Shown: in pieces, positions 14,377 through 21,273 of the stretch
Numbering within the stretch: position 1 is the first letter of the stretch
How the letters are laid out: each line of letters opens with the position of its first letter
DNA from: a virus
Length of the DNA: 21,273 bases
Virus record (IMG/VR): IMGVR_UViG_3300036770_001316
Span: 1 to 21,273 of that record
Direction: 5' to 3' (one strand)
Notes under the pieces: generated by a model
Told to the model about the DNA's origin: nothing
The model's input: only the letters and a program-made list of their open reading frames with translations
Database searches by the model: none
Program-made: the position numbers and the translations under genes

Positions 14377-17300
14377 TCCGTTGGCTCCGTGTACGGACCC
14401 GTCATCGTCGCCGCGTCCGCTTCCATGTCCTTGATGATCTGTTCGTAATCGTCGACGAGGACCGGCTGCATCGAGCATCGGCAGTTCGGGTGCAGCGGCG
14501 GACCGTCGACCGCCTCGTAGTCAAGCGCCAGCTCCCCGCCGTCCGCGCCAGTGAGCGTGTCGCCCTGCTTGTAGAACGGCTCGTTGATTCCGACCGACTT
14601 CTGCCCAAACTGCTCGGCTGCGGCCTGGCAGAACTCGCAGGGGTCAGGCGCGAGGAGCCATTTCTTGCCCTCGACCAGACCCGTAGACTTCCACGCCTCG
14701 CTCTCGGCCTTGCGGGTCGCGCGCTGCGCCTCGGTGCGGGCGATGGTGATAGCCCTCGAGCGCGTCTGTCGCGCCGCATCGCCCTTCTCGCCTGCCCACT
14801 CCTGCACGCGCGTGGCGAGTTCGGGAATCGTCTCGCCGCTCTGGATGCCGTCGCCCAGAATCTTGGAGACGCGTACGGAGGTGTACTGGTTCACCGAGCG
14901 CGCGCTATTGCGCGCAAGCCGCACCGATTCCGACTCGACGTACGCGTCGAGGTTCGCCGTCTCTGGCGTTAAATCTGGCAACGCCGTCGCCAGGTTCTTG
15001 ATGGTGTCTGTGCCGAGCGAGATGCCCGTCTTGAGGCTCGACTGCAAGTAGGGGCGAAGCGCCGCGACTAACTCGCGGTCCCATCGCGCGCTCTTCAGAA
15101 GCGACTCCACCTTCAGCGTCAGGTCGGCGCTCGGCGCGGTCGACGCGTTCATCTCCTTGAGGACGGCCGAAATCTGGCGCTGCAGGACGCGGTCGACTGC
15201 GTTGCCGATGGCTCGCTCGTCCTCCGTGATCTCCTCGAACTCGTCGCCGGCATCGGGCTTCTTTGCGCGCGCCTTCGTGTGGATCTCGGGCAGCTGCTCG
15301 CCGTCCATAGACCAGAGCGCCTTCTGCGAGATTGACGCACCTGACTCGAACCCGCATCCGCAGAGGGACTTTGACCGCGGCTTCGGAGTGACCGCCTGAA
15401 GCTTCGGATCACTCGAGTTCGCGTACATCGTGCCGAGCAGTTCGTTCATCTCGACTTCTGCCGTGTTGCCGTCCGCATCGCGCACCGTGTAGTAGGTGCG
15501 GCGATCCGTGCGGCTGTACGGGTTTTCGGTGCGCTTGCCGACCTCGGTATATCCGAGCGCGCGCAGACCCGCGTCAAACTGGTCAATGCTCATCTTGCGC
15601 GGATTGACCGGCAGCGCAACGTCGTGCTTCTTCGGTTCCTTCAGTCCAGCGGCGGGAGGCTTGCCGGCTTCTGCCTTGGGCTGCTTCGGCTTGCGGCTCG
15701 ACGGCTTCTTCGGCTTGTCTGACGCGGGCTTCGATGCGCCATCTCCTCCAGACGATGAACCGCCGCCGCCACTACCGCCGCCGCAAGTGTTGCCTTCCTC
15801 AAATCCATCTGCGCCCGTGCCGCAGTTCTTCGTCTCGACCTCGTCGCAGAGGCACGCGTCGAGGTCCGCGGCAAAGTCCTTGGCACGGTCGCAGCCGCAG
15901 CCAGACTTCACGCCGCGCGCGCGATCGAACTCCTCGACCTTGCGCCGAGCCCATGCCCAGCCCTCGTCGCCGCCCCAGCCGTACCACGCCTGCCAGCCCT
16001 TGCCCTGCTCGTCCCATGTCTCGCCCTGCTTGTCGACTTCGTGCCGCTCAAAGTACGCGGCCATGCGACGGATTGTCTCCTCCGAGAGGTTCGCACGGTT
16101 CGCCAGGTCGCGCGCGCGGGCGATGCCGACTTCAGTCATGCCGCGCTGACTCTCTGGCTTCTCGCTGCGGACCTCGAGCGCGCGCTGCGCGTTGCGAGCC
16201 ACCGCCTCGGGCGGCTTCGTGTCGATGTCGGACACGGCCTTCGATCCAGCATCGCACATGGAAATGGCGATGGCGATCGCCTGGTCACGCGGGTAGCCCT
16301 CGTCGAGAAGCTTCGGAATCTTCTCGGAGACGCAGTCGGCGGGACTCGCCTTCTCGTCGACCGCGCCGAGCGTGTGCATCGCGTTCTGCCACGACTTCAC
16401 GCCGACATCCGCGACGGGCTCGTCTACGGGTGTCGTTCCCTCCCCGCCACCGTCCGGCCCGGCGGGGCCGGCGGGCGCGGACGGCGGCTCAGGGGAGAAG
16501 GACGGGACAGCCGGCGGCGGCGGGACGGGACCGCCGAGCGGCTGGTTGTTGAATAGCAGGGAATCCGCGTTCGGGTCATCGCTGGCGGCGAGCCCTTGCA
16601 GTTCGCGCGCCTCGTTGACGGTCATCATGCCAGCGGAGACGGCGGCGCGGACGCGCTCAAACTCAAAGCGCTCATCCTCGAGGACTGGATTGTCGTACGC
16701 AAGGAACGCGTCGTCCTCGATGCCGAATAGCGGCAGGAGCGACTGATTCAGCGTCTCCTCGTCCATCCGCAGGAGCGGGAGGATCGTGTTCGACCGCCAC
16801 GATGCGAAGCCGACCTGCGCTGACGCGAGGTTCGGGTCGTTCGCCTTGAGCATCGAGACAGGCACGCCAAATACCGCGGCGATCTCCTCGATGATCTCCG
16901 TTCGGCCTGCCAAGTCCTTCGGCGGGAAGCCCATCGGCTTCAAGTCGACATCCGACGACATCGTGAGGAAGCGGCCCGTACGCTTCTTGCCGCGCAACTT
17001 CTCGTCGATCTGGACCTCAAGCCGCTCGATCTCGTTCGGATCGGCAACGCCCTTGAAGGTCAGCAGGTAGTCGGGCCGCGCCTTGTTGGAGAAGAACGAC
17101 AGGTCCATCTCATGCACGGCTTCGTTCTGCATCGCCGCGCCCCATGCGGCTTCCGCCTTGCCGAGCCCGTAGTACAGATCGCCAGGGTTTGGCCGTCTGA
17201 AGTGGATCACTTCGTCGGCAGGGAAAAAGCGCCGCTGGTCGCGGGTCGCGCCATAGAGATAGCCGTCGACGAACTCGACCTTTCCCGGCACGATCTCGAC

Positions 17301-17825
17301 CCATTGCGACGGCATGATCCACAGCGACGACGGGCGACCCAGCTGGCGGTCGATGACGGGATGGATGTACGCGTTGCCCGTCAGCTCCGTATAGAGGATA
17401 CGGAGGATCGTCGCGTCGAAGCCGTTCTGGTACTGATTGAACCTGCTCAGTACATCGAGAACGGGGTGCATCTCGGTTACGACCTCGTAGTCGTCGCCGT
17501 ACTCCGCGGCCTTGGTCATCACCGTGCGCGACGGCTGCGCGGAGAGGTCGCCGGCAAGATATGCCTTCGCCCTCATGCCAGGCGCGCGCGTGCGCCAAAG
17601 GCTCTTGCGGCCGCCCTTCCTGACGTACAGGCGGATCGGCTGCGATGCGACCGCGACCGCGTTCAGGTTTGCGGCTGCGTAGATCCAGGATCGGTACGAC
17701 GCGACGGCGGCCTGGTAGCTGAACGGCTGGCGCTTGCCTTCGTCGCCGTGGACAATCTGCATCGAGGTCTGCAGGAACTTGTCCTCGTTGAACGCGCGCT
17801 TGATTCGGTCGAGTAGTCGTCTCAT
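14373..17825 (-). CDS. portal protein fused to MuF-like head morphogenesis domain
   Basis: The start is ATG at 17825 (MRRLLDRIKRAF), overlapping the terminase stop (ATGA), giving 1150 residues where a portal normally has 400-550. Residues 1-430 are an HK97-family portal (GLGKAEAAWGAAMQNEAVHE, AAVFGVPVSMLKANDPNL, MTVNEARELQGL). After a Pro/Gly linker (431-475), residues 490-525 hold CVSEKIPKLLDEGYPRDQAI and 543-638 a helical RNAQRALEVR...WAWARRKVEEF unit, both of which I associate with phage head proteins. Cysteines at 643-681 and a Gly/Ser linker follow, then a small domain at 745-802. Residues about 860-1130 are MuF/SPP1 gp7-like, with DPCEFC (1061-1066) and HPNCRC (1112-1117). One continuous frame without break, so this is a true fusion. 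Confidence 0.9.
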   Translation of the reverse strand: MRRLLDRIKRAFNEDKFLQTSMQIVHGDEGKRQPFSYQAAVASYRSWIYAAANLNAVAVASQPIRLYVRKGGRKSLWRTRAPGMRAKAYLAGDLSAQPSRTVMTKAAEYGDDYEVVTEMHPVLDVLSRFNQYQNGFDATILRILYTELTGNAYIHPVIDRQLGRPSSLWIMPSQWVEIVPGKVEFVDGYLYGATRDQRRFFPADEVIHFRRPNPGDLYYGLGKAEAAWGAAMQNEAVHEMDLSFFSNKARPDYLLTFKGVADPNEIERLEVQIDEKLRGKKRTGRFLTMSSDVDLKPMGFPPKDLAGRTEIIEEIAAVFGVPVSMLKANDPNLASAQVGFASWRSNTILPLLRMDEETLNQSLLPLFGIEDDAFLAYDNPVLEDERFEFERVRAAVSAGMMTVNEARELQGLAASDDPNADSLLFNNQPLGGPVPPPPAVPSFSPEPPSAPAGPAGPDGGGEGTTPVDEPVADVGVKSWQNAMHTLGAVDEKASPADCVSEKIPKLLDEGYPRDQAIAIAISMCDAGSKAVSDIDTKPPEAVARNAQRALEVRSEKPESQRGMTEVGIARARDLANRANLSEETIRRMAAYFERHEVDKQGETWDEQGKGWQAWYGWGGDEGWAWARRKVEEFDRARGVKSGCGCDRAKDFAADLDACLCDEVETKNCGTGADGFEEGNTCGGGSGGGGSSSGGDGASKPASDKPKKPSSRKPKQPKAEAGKPPAAGLKEPKKHDVALPVNPRKMSIDQFDAGLRALGYTEVGKRTENPYSRTDRRTYYTVRDADGNTAEVEMNELLGTMYANSSDPKLQAVTPKPRSKSLCGCGFESGASISQKALWSMDGEQLPEIHTKARAKKPDAGDEFEEITEDERAIGNAVDRVLQRQISAVLKEMNASTAPSADLTLKVESLLKSARWDRELVAALRPYLQSSLKTGISLGTDTIKNLATALPDLTPETANLDAYVESESVRLARNSARSVNQYTSVRVSKILGDGIQSGETIPELATRVQEWAGEKGDAARQTRSRAITIARTEAQRATRKAESEAWKSTGLVEGKKWLLAPDPCEFCQAAAEQFGQKSVGINEPFYKQGDTLTGADGGELALDYEAVDGPPLHPNCRCSMQPVLVDDYEQIIKDMEADAATMTGPYTEPTE

Positions 17826-18994
17826 ATGACCTTCACGATGAGGGGCCGCCGCTGCCGTCGAGCATGGAGCGCGAGGGCGAGCGCGCACACTCCGTCGTCG
17901 TGGCCGACCGTTGCCTCGTATTGCACCGCGCCCCGTGTGGAGTATCGGAAGCCAAACGCCTCCAGTTCAGCGCGGAGCCAGCCTTCGGGAAATCGTACCT
18001 CGGCCGTCTGTATGGCGATCTGCAGACCTTCCATGAGCTGCTGCTTCGTCGCGCTTGTGAACTTGAAGCCCTCTGCGCGGCGGCAGACCTTGCGTAGATC
18101 CTCGACGATCGGATCGCCCACGCCCGTCGAGTCGATCTGCGCCGGCAGCTGCCCAAGCATCCGCGCCAGCTTTTCGCGCGTGACCGTCCACGGCGCTTGC
18201 CATCGCTCGAGCCTGCAGACGCGACCCGCGCCGTCGAGCGCCACGGCGACGGTGTAGTCGCTGGACTTCGCAAGGTCCACGCCCCAGACCTCAGGCGCAT
18301 CGGACGACATTGGCGCGACGCATTGCGCGATGGCTGACAGGCCGAACGGGTTCCCGCCGTCCTCCGCGGGAATGCCCTCGTATTCCTGCGCGAACACCTG
18401 CGCCGGCAGCATCCGCCGCGCGGCTTCGATCTCCGCTGGGTCGAGGTGCGGGTTTGCAGCCGATCCGATGCGGAACGCGCGGAACTCGCCCGACGCGTCC
18501 GACTCTGCCTGCGAGAAGAGCCGATGGAAATCGCCGCTGCCCTTCGGCGTGCCGAGGAACAGCGCGCGCCCCTTGCGGTCGGTCAAGGTCGCGCGGATCG
18601 ACTGCTGCCAGCAGTCGAGGAGATGCGCGACCATTCCCGCCTCGTCGATGACGACCAGGTCATAGTCGCGCGATCGTCCCGCGTCGACATCCTCGAGCGT
18701 CCAGAAGTCCACCACGCCGCGCGTACGCAGCTCCATCCGATGCTCGACGCGGTCGTGCCTGGCGATGATCGGCCCTAGCGCGCGCTCAAACTCGCGGACG
18801 GGTTCCGCAAGGTACTTGTAGGACGGCGCAAACCATCCGACCTTCTTGCCGTGGATCGCGTCATAGGTGCAGATCACGCGGCCGAACGTGGTCTTTCCCC
18901 AGCGCCGGCCGATCTCGAGAACCGAGAAGCGCGCGAGCTTTCCGTATACCTCACGCTGCGACTCATGCAGCACGCTCTCGATGGCGGGTAGCAT
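17822..18994 (-). CDS. terL: large terminase subunit (ATPase-nuclease)
   Basis: The packaging motor protein. From ATG 18994 it is 390 residues. A GTG at 19003, overlapping the TerS stop (GTGA), would add three residues and is a real alternative. The N-terminal ATPase shows Walker A GRRWGKTT at 29-36 and Walker B YDLVVIDEAG with the DE at 117-118, then a LGTPKGSGDF coupling motif. The C-terminal RNase H-like nuclease shows VWGVDLAKSSDYTVAVAL and QIDSTGVGDP. The length is at the short end for TerL, and both domains appear complete. It overlaps the portal start by four bases. Confidence 0.95.
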   Translation of the reverse strand: MLPAIESVLHESQREVYGKLARFSVLEIGRRWGKTTFGRVICTYDAIHGKKVGWFAPSYKYLAEPVREFERALGPIIARHDRVEHRMELRTRGVVDFWTLEDVDAGRSRDYDLVVIDEAGMVAHLLDCWQQSIRATLTDRKGRALFLGTPKGSGDFHRLFSQAESDASGEFRAFRIGSAANPHLDPAEIEAARRMLPAQVFAQEYEGIPAEDGGNPFGLSAIAQCVAPMSSDAPEVWGVDLAKSSDYTVAVALDGAGRVCRLERWQAPWTVTREKLARMLGQLPAQIDSTGVGDPIVEDLRKVCRRAEGFKFTSATKQQLMEGLQIAIQTAEVRFPEGWLRAELEAFGFRYSTRGAVQYEATVGHDDGVCALALALHARRQRRPLIVKVI

Positions 18995-18999
18995 GATCC

Positions 19000-19338
19000 T
19001 CACGCATTGGTTCCGCTCTTGGCGATGGGCTCGATTACGACCGTTTCCTCGCGGATGTCCTGCTCGATGCGCTCGCGCTGGCCTAGCAGCTGCTTGCCGA
19101 GCCAGATGAGCATGGCGACGTTGCCTTCCTTCGCCTTCTCGTACTGCCACCGGCGGATAGAAGCGCGAATCTTGTGGCCGCCGATCGTTAGCGCGGCGCG
19201 AGTGTCCGCGCGCGCGCGAAGTGTGCGGGAGGTGCAACCGACGACGGCCGCGATCTCATCCTGCGTTAGACCCATTGAGGCAAGCGCTTCGACTTGCCGA
19301 AGGTCGACCGGCTTTACCGACCCTTTAGGCCGAGCCAT
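19000..19338 (-). CDS. terS: small terminase subunit
   Basis: The DNA-recognition part of the packaging machine. The 112-residue product from ATG 19338 is preferred over a longer frame because GGAGGA lies about eight bases upstream. The N-terminus (MARPKGSVKPVDLRQVEALA then SMGLTQDEIAAVVGCTSRTL) contains a helix-turn-helix at about 13-40. The centre carries AKEGNVAMLIWLGKQLLGQR, typical of phage small terminases with N-terminal HTH. It overlaps the mom-like gene end by 14 bases and lies just upstream of terL. Confidence 0.85.
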   Translation of the reverse strand: MARPKGSVKPVDLRQVEALASMGLTQDEIAAVVGCTSRTLRARADTRAALTIGGHKIRASIRRWQYEKAKEGNVAMLIWLGKQLLGQRERIEQDIREETVVIEPIAKSGTNA

Positions 19339-20011
19339 TTCGATATTCCTCCGATGATTGAAGCGCCGGGGTCGGAGTTGCACCGCCCCTTCCCGACTGG
19401 AAGTCGGTCGTGCCGCTTGCAGCACTTCCGGCGCGTTTTGGGTAAGGCCTTGCGAGCGGCGTGATTCTAGCGCGCATCTCATCATCTAGCGGCATGAGGT
19501 ATTTGTGCTTCCAAGAAATCGGAGCCCGATCAAGATTCTTGATCGAACCGAACTTCGCAGATGCCGTTCGCTTGTGCATCCGAACGCCATTTACGACGAC
19601 CTCACTTTGTGGACTCGATGTGCCTGTATAGATCCAGTTCGACGCTTGATATACAGATCCTACATGACCTCTGCTCGGATCTGCATAACTAATGCACAGA
19701 CGGAGATCGCTGAGTTTTTTGAGCATCAAGAACGCGATTGCCATGATTCGGCTTACTGGTGTTGAATGCGTCCGAAGTGCTATTCGTACAAGTTCACATA
19801 TCTCCGTCTGGTTGCAACCAAACGATTTTCCGATGTTGTGATTTGCTCCCCTGCCAAATATCACAACGCCGACGAACTCCTTGTTTTCCCATACCCCGAT
19901 TTTTACCAGCTTGCCGCTCGGCATACATCGACTGTAATGCCACCTTTCGACCGCGAACTTCGCGGCCTCAAACGAGCACCAGTCGAGCTTGAGGTCATGG
20001 CGTAAACTCAT
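19325..20011 (-). CDS. mom: Mom-like DNA adenine modification protein
   Basis: The 228-residue protein resembles phage Mu Mom, a GNAT-fold enzyme that converts adenine to an N6-carbamoylmethyl form so phage DNA resists restriction. Seen: ERWHYSRCMPSGK, KEFVGVVIFGRGANHNIG, ELVRIALRTHSTPVSRIMAI and SYADPSRGHVGSVYQASNWI, a pattern typical of the family. Start ATG 20011 overlaps the ParB-like stop by 17 bases. No good ribosome site is visible, so coupling is likely. Three 60-base lines I counted inside are 45-47% GC against 63% in the capsid gene, a sign of transfer. The last 36 residues are odd: residues about 193-217 are encoded by a tRNA-like sequence, and the end overlaps terS. The core (to about 190) looks complete. 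Confidence 0.8.
   Translation of the reverse strand: MSLRHDLKLDWCSFEAAKFAVERWHYSRCMPSGKLVKIGVWENKEFVGVVIFGRGANHNIGKSFGCNQTEICELVRIALRTHSTPVSRIMAIAFLMLKKLSDLRLCISYADPSRGHVGSVYQASNWIYTGTSSPQSEVVVNGVRMHKRTASAKFGSIKNLDRAPISWKHKYLMPLDDEMRARITPLARPYPKRAGSAASGTTDFQSGRGGATPTPALQSSEEYRNGSA
19363..19434 (-). tRNA. tRNA-like cloverleaf, Gly anticodon TCC, nested in mom-like 3' end
   Basis: The minus strand reads GCGCCGG at the 5' end and CCGGCGC at the 3' end (7 bp), 72 bases apart. D-arm: GTGC-TGCAAGCG-GCAC. Anticodon arm: ACCGA-CTTCCAG-TCGGG, four paired positions with a terminal mismatch, anticodon TCC (Gly). Variable loop AAGG. T-arm: GGCGG-TGCAACT-CCGAC, one G-A mismatch, with a T-loop close to TTCRANY. 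One extra base lies between T-stem and acceptor, position 8 is A rather than T, and CCA is not encoded. It may be a degenerate or unusual phage tRNA, a remnant, or a structured packaging or attachment site. Confidence 0.5.
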
Positions 20012-20483
20012 GGTCGCATTCCGGGCATCGAACCTTTGCCTTCTCGTCTAGCCTGCCCTGCTCGTCCTCCGATGCCGGCGAGAAGTCAGGCACGGCAAGC
20101 GCCGCGATTTCCGCATCGTTGAAGCCCGTAGCCTTTGCCAGCTCCTCGTCCTCAATCTGGAGCGCGGCAAGCGTCTGCGCCAGCGCGTCGTCGTCCCACT
20201 CCGCAAGCTCCGCGGTACGGTTGTCCGCGATCGCATAGGCGGTCGCCTCCGCGCCCTTGAGTGACGTTCGGACGATCGTCACCTCTGGCCAGCCCAGCGC
20301 CTTCGCAGCCATGAGCGTGCCGTTGCCGGCTCGCACGATGCCATCCGCGTCCACGACGATCGGCTTCTGCTGGCCGAAGCGCGACAGGCTCGCCTTGATC
20401 GCGTCAAGGTTCTTCTCGCCGTGCCTGCGGACGTTCGCGGGATCGAACTGCACCGAGCCGATGGGTACGCGTTCCGTCTTCAT
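19995..20483 (-). CDS. ParB-like (ParB/Srx fold) protein
   Basis: The start is ATG at 20483, which overlaps the methyltransferase stop (ATGA). A longer frame from 20543 is inside that gene. The 162 residues begin MKTERVPIGSVQFDPANVRR followed by IKASLSRFGQQKPIVV, then VRAGNGTLMAAKALGW (the ParB box-II-like motif) and YAIADNRTAELAEWDDDALA, the standard phage ParB N-terminal-domain arrangement. The C-terminus has CPECDHEF, half a zinc ribbon. Proteins of this type are often encoded beside phage DNA-modification genes, as here beside the Mom-like gene. The biochemical role is not established from sequence. Nuclease or nucleotide-binding activity are possible. Confidence 0.8.
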   Translation of the reverse strand: MKTERVPIGSVQFDPANVRRHGEKNLDAIKASLSRFGQQKPIVVDADGIVRAGNGTLMAAKALGWPEVTIVRTSLKGAEATAYAIADNRTAELAEWDDDALAQTLAALQIEDEELAKATGFNDAEIAALAVPDFSPASEDEQGRLDEKAKVRCPECDHEFTP

Positions 20484-21088
20484 GCGTTGACTCCAAGCAC
20501 CGCGCGAGCCTTCTCGACCAGCCCGCTGTCCCGATGGACCCACCAGTCCTCGATATGCGCCTGGATGATCTCGTCATCGGTCTGCATATTCACCACGATG
20601 TCGGCCACGCGGACGTAGCCGCTCCACTCCATGAAGCTCCGCATCATGTCGCGGCGCAGGATGCCTCGCTCGCCGTCGCGGTACGCGTCATGCTCGACGC
20701 AGGCAATGCGGAAGCGGATGCGGTCAAGCGGCATCCGAAGCAACACGCGCGCCGTCAGGTCTGGCGGCTCGAGGTCGAGCGACAGGAAATCGACCCATCG
20801 GAACTCGTCGGACGCAAGCCGCAGCCATTGTGCCTCGTAGTCGATGTCCGTCGCGTCGGCGCGGTAGATGTTGTCCTTGGCGCGCTGCTCGCGCAGCTGC
20901 CTGTCGTACTCGATGTCGGACAGCAGGCCGCGCCAGCCGAAGCCGCGCTCGAGTACCACGGTGTTGCTGATCTGCTCGGGATGACCTGCGCCGATGTCGA
21001 AGAACGTCCCGCCGGTCTTGCGGTCGAGCGTCTGCCACACGAAGCGGTCCTGTCCCAGCTGGGATTTCCATCGCGGGTCGGTTGTCAT
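20480..21088 (-). CDS. FkbM-family-like SAM methyltransferase
   Basis: The 202-residue protein starts at ATG 21088 with AGGAG six bases upstream. It shows the FkbM-type pattern: SQLGQDRFVWQTL at the N-terminus, motif I TFFDIGAGHP (28-37), SNTVVLERGFGWRGLLSDIE, and WVDFLSLDLEPPDL as the later acidic strand motif. Members methylate small molecules or sugars at oxygen. The substrate here is unknown. It is separated by 57 bases from the preceding partial gene and overlaps the ParB-like gene by four bases. A role in modifying phage DNA is unlikely by family, so glycan or host-metabolite methylation is more plausible. Confidence 0.75.
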   Translation of the reverse strand: MTTDPRWKSQLGQDRFVWQTLDRKTGGTFFDIGAGHPEQISNTVVLERGFGWRGLLSDIEYDRQLREQRAKDNIYRADATDIDYEAQWLRLASDEFRWVDFLSLDLEPPDLTARVLLRMPLDRIRFRIACVEHDAYRDGERGILRRDMMRSFMEWSGYVRVADIVVNMQTDDEIIQAHIEDWWVHRDSGLVEKARAVLGVNA

Positions 21089-21145
21089 CGCGTTCTCCTA
21101 GCCGCCGAGGATCTCGTCGCGGCAATCACAAGTGTATAAACCACG

Positions 21146-21273
21146 TCAACCGCCGCCGCCGCCGCCGCCGGTTCTCTCAATCGTGATAGTTCCAAGCACA
21201 GCGTTCGAGTCGCGTTGGTTTATCACCAGGAAATCAATAAAGTCGCCCCCCACCGTCAGCTCCACTTCAAAAA
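21146..21273 (-). CDS. C-terminal end of unidentified protein ending in Gly7
   Basis: The frame enters at the window edge and stops at TGA 21148-21146. The visible 41 residues begin FEVELTVGGDFIDFLVINQR, continue with LGTITIERT and end in seven glycines. The sequence is beta-like and probably a C-terminal strand pair. No family can be given. A virion or tail-fibre protein is a guess based on the glycine tail. It is upstream of the methyltransferase and on the same strand. Confidence 0.6.
   Translation of the reverse strand, partial: FEVELTVGGDFIDFLVINQRDSNAVLGTITIERTGGGGGGG
21149..21169 (-). repeat. seven tandem glycine codons
   Basis: Six GGC and one GGT codon in a row encode the glycine tail just before the stop of the partial gene. 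Such short triplet tracts vary in length by slippage. Confidence 0.7.

Noticed and set aside
21120-21145. TTGACG next to TATACA upstream of the methyltransferase, promoter-like
   Set aside because: The two elements are only five bases apart, and no hexamer occurs at about 17 bases from either one.

Overview
The window is a piece of a tailed double-stranded DNA phage (Caudoviricetes), either free or as a prophage. Essentially every gene lies on the minus strand in one tightly packed block, so transcription runs from high to low coordinates. A recognisable HK97-type head module is followed by a tail-tube protein, tail-assembly chaperones with a frameshift site, and a tape-measure protein, which points to siphovirus morphology. 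Base composition is GC-rich (a capsid-gene line I counted is 63%), so the host is probably a GC-rich bacterium. Nothing in the window names the host or settles lytic versus temperate: there is no integrase, repressor, lysis gene or polymerase.

Layout in transcription order. 21273-19325: the last 41 codons of an unidentified gene ending in seven glycines, an FkbM-like methyltransferase, a ParB-fold protein, and an AT-richer Mom-like DNA-modification gene whose 3' end contains a tRNA-like cloverleaf. 19338-11838: packaging and head genes, namely small and large terminase, an 1150-residue portal fused to a MuF-like domain, HK97 prohead protease, major capsid protein and a small probable decoration protein, closed by a strong intrinsic terminator. 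11753-8393: a half-methyltransferase/glycosyltransferase fusion, a small unknown, and the connector series (gp6-like adaptor, head closure, HK97 gp10-like, DUF3168-like tail terminator). 8382-5949: tail tube, a small unknown, the G/GT chaperone pair with a GGGAAAC -1 slip site touching the G stop codon, and a short 379-residue tape measure. 5949-1348: seven tail-tip or other virion genes, mostly unrecognised, including two cysteine-rich ones and a 455-residue protein with a jelly-roll-like segment. 1347-1028: a 320-base gap with two identical hairpins and doubtful small ORFs. 1027-1: a 28-residue membrane peptide coupled to a Bet/RecT-type single-strand annealing recombinase that runs off the left edge.

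How it fits together. Terminase and portal package DNA into a protease-matured HK97 shell. The connector series joins it to a siphovirus tail whose length is set by the tape measure, assembled with frameshifted chaperones. The modification cassette next to the terminase probably alters adenines of phage DNA before packaging to evade restriction. Bet marks the start of the replication/recombination module. Gene ends overlap by 1, 4 or a few more bases at most junctions (ATGA, GTGA, TGATG), so translation is probably coupled along most of the block. The features of most interest are the tRNA-like element inside the mom-like gene, the frameshift site, the portal-MuF mosaic, the Mom/ParB island and the half-methyltransferase/glycosyltransferase fusion.
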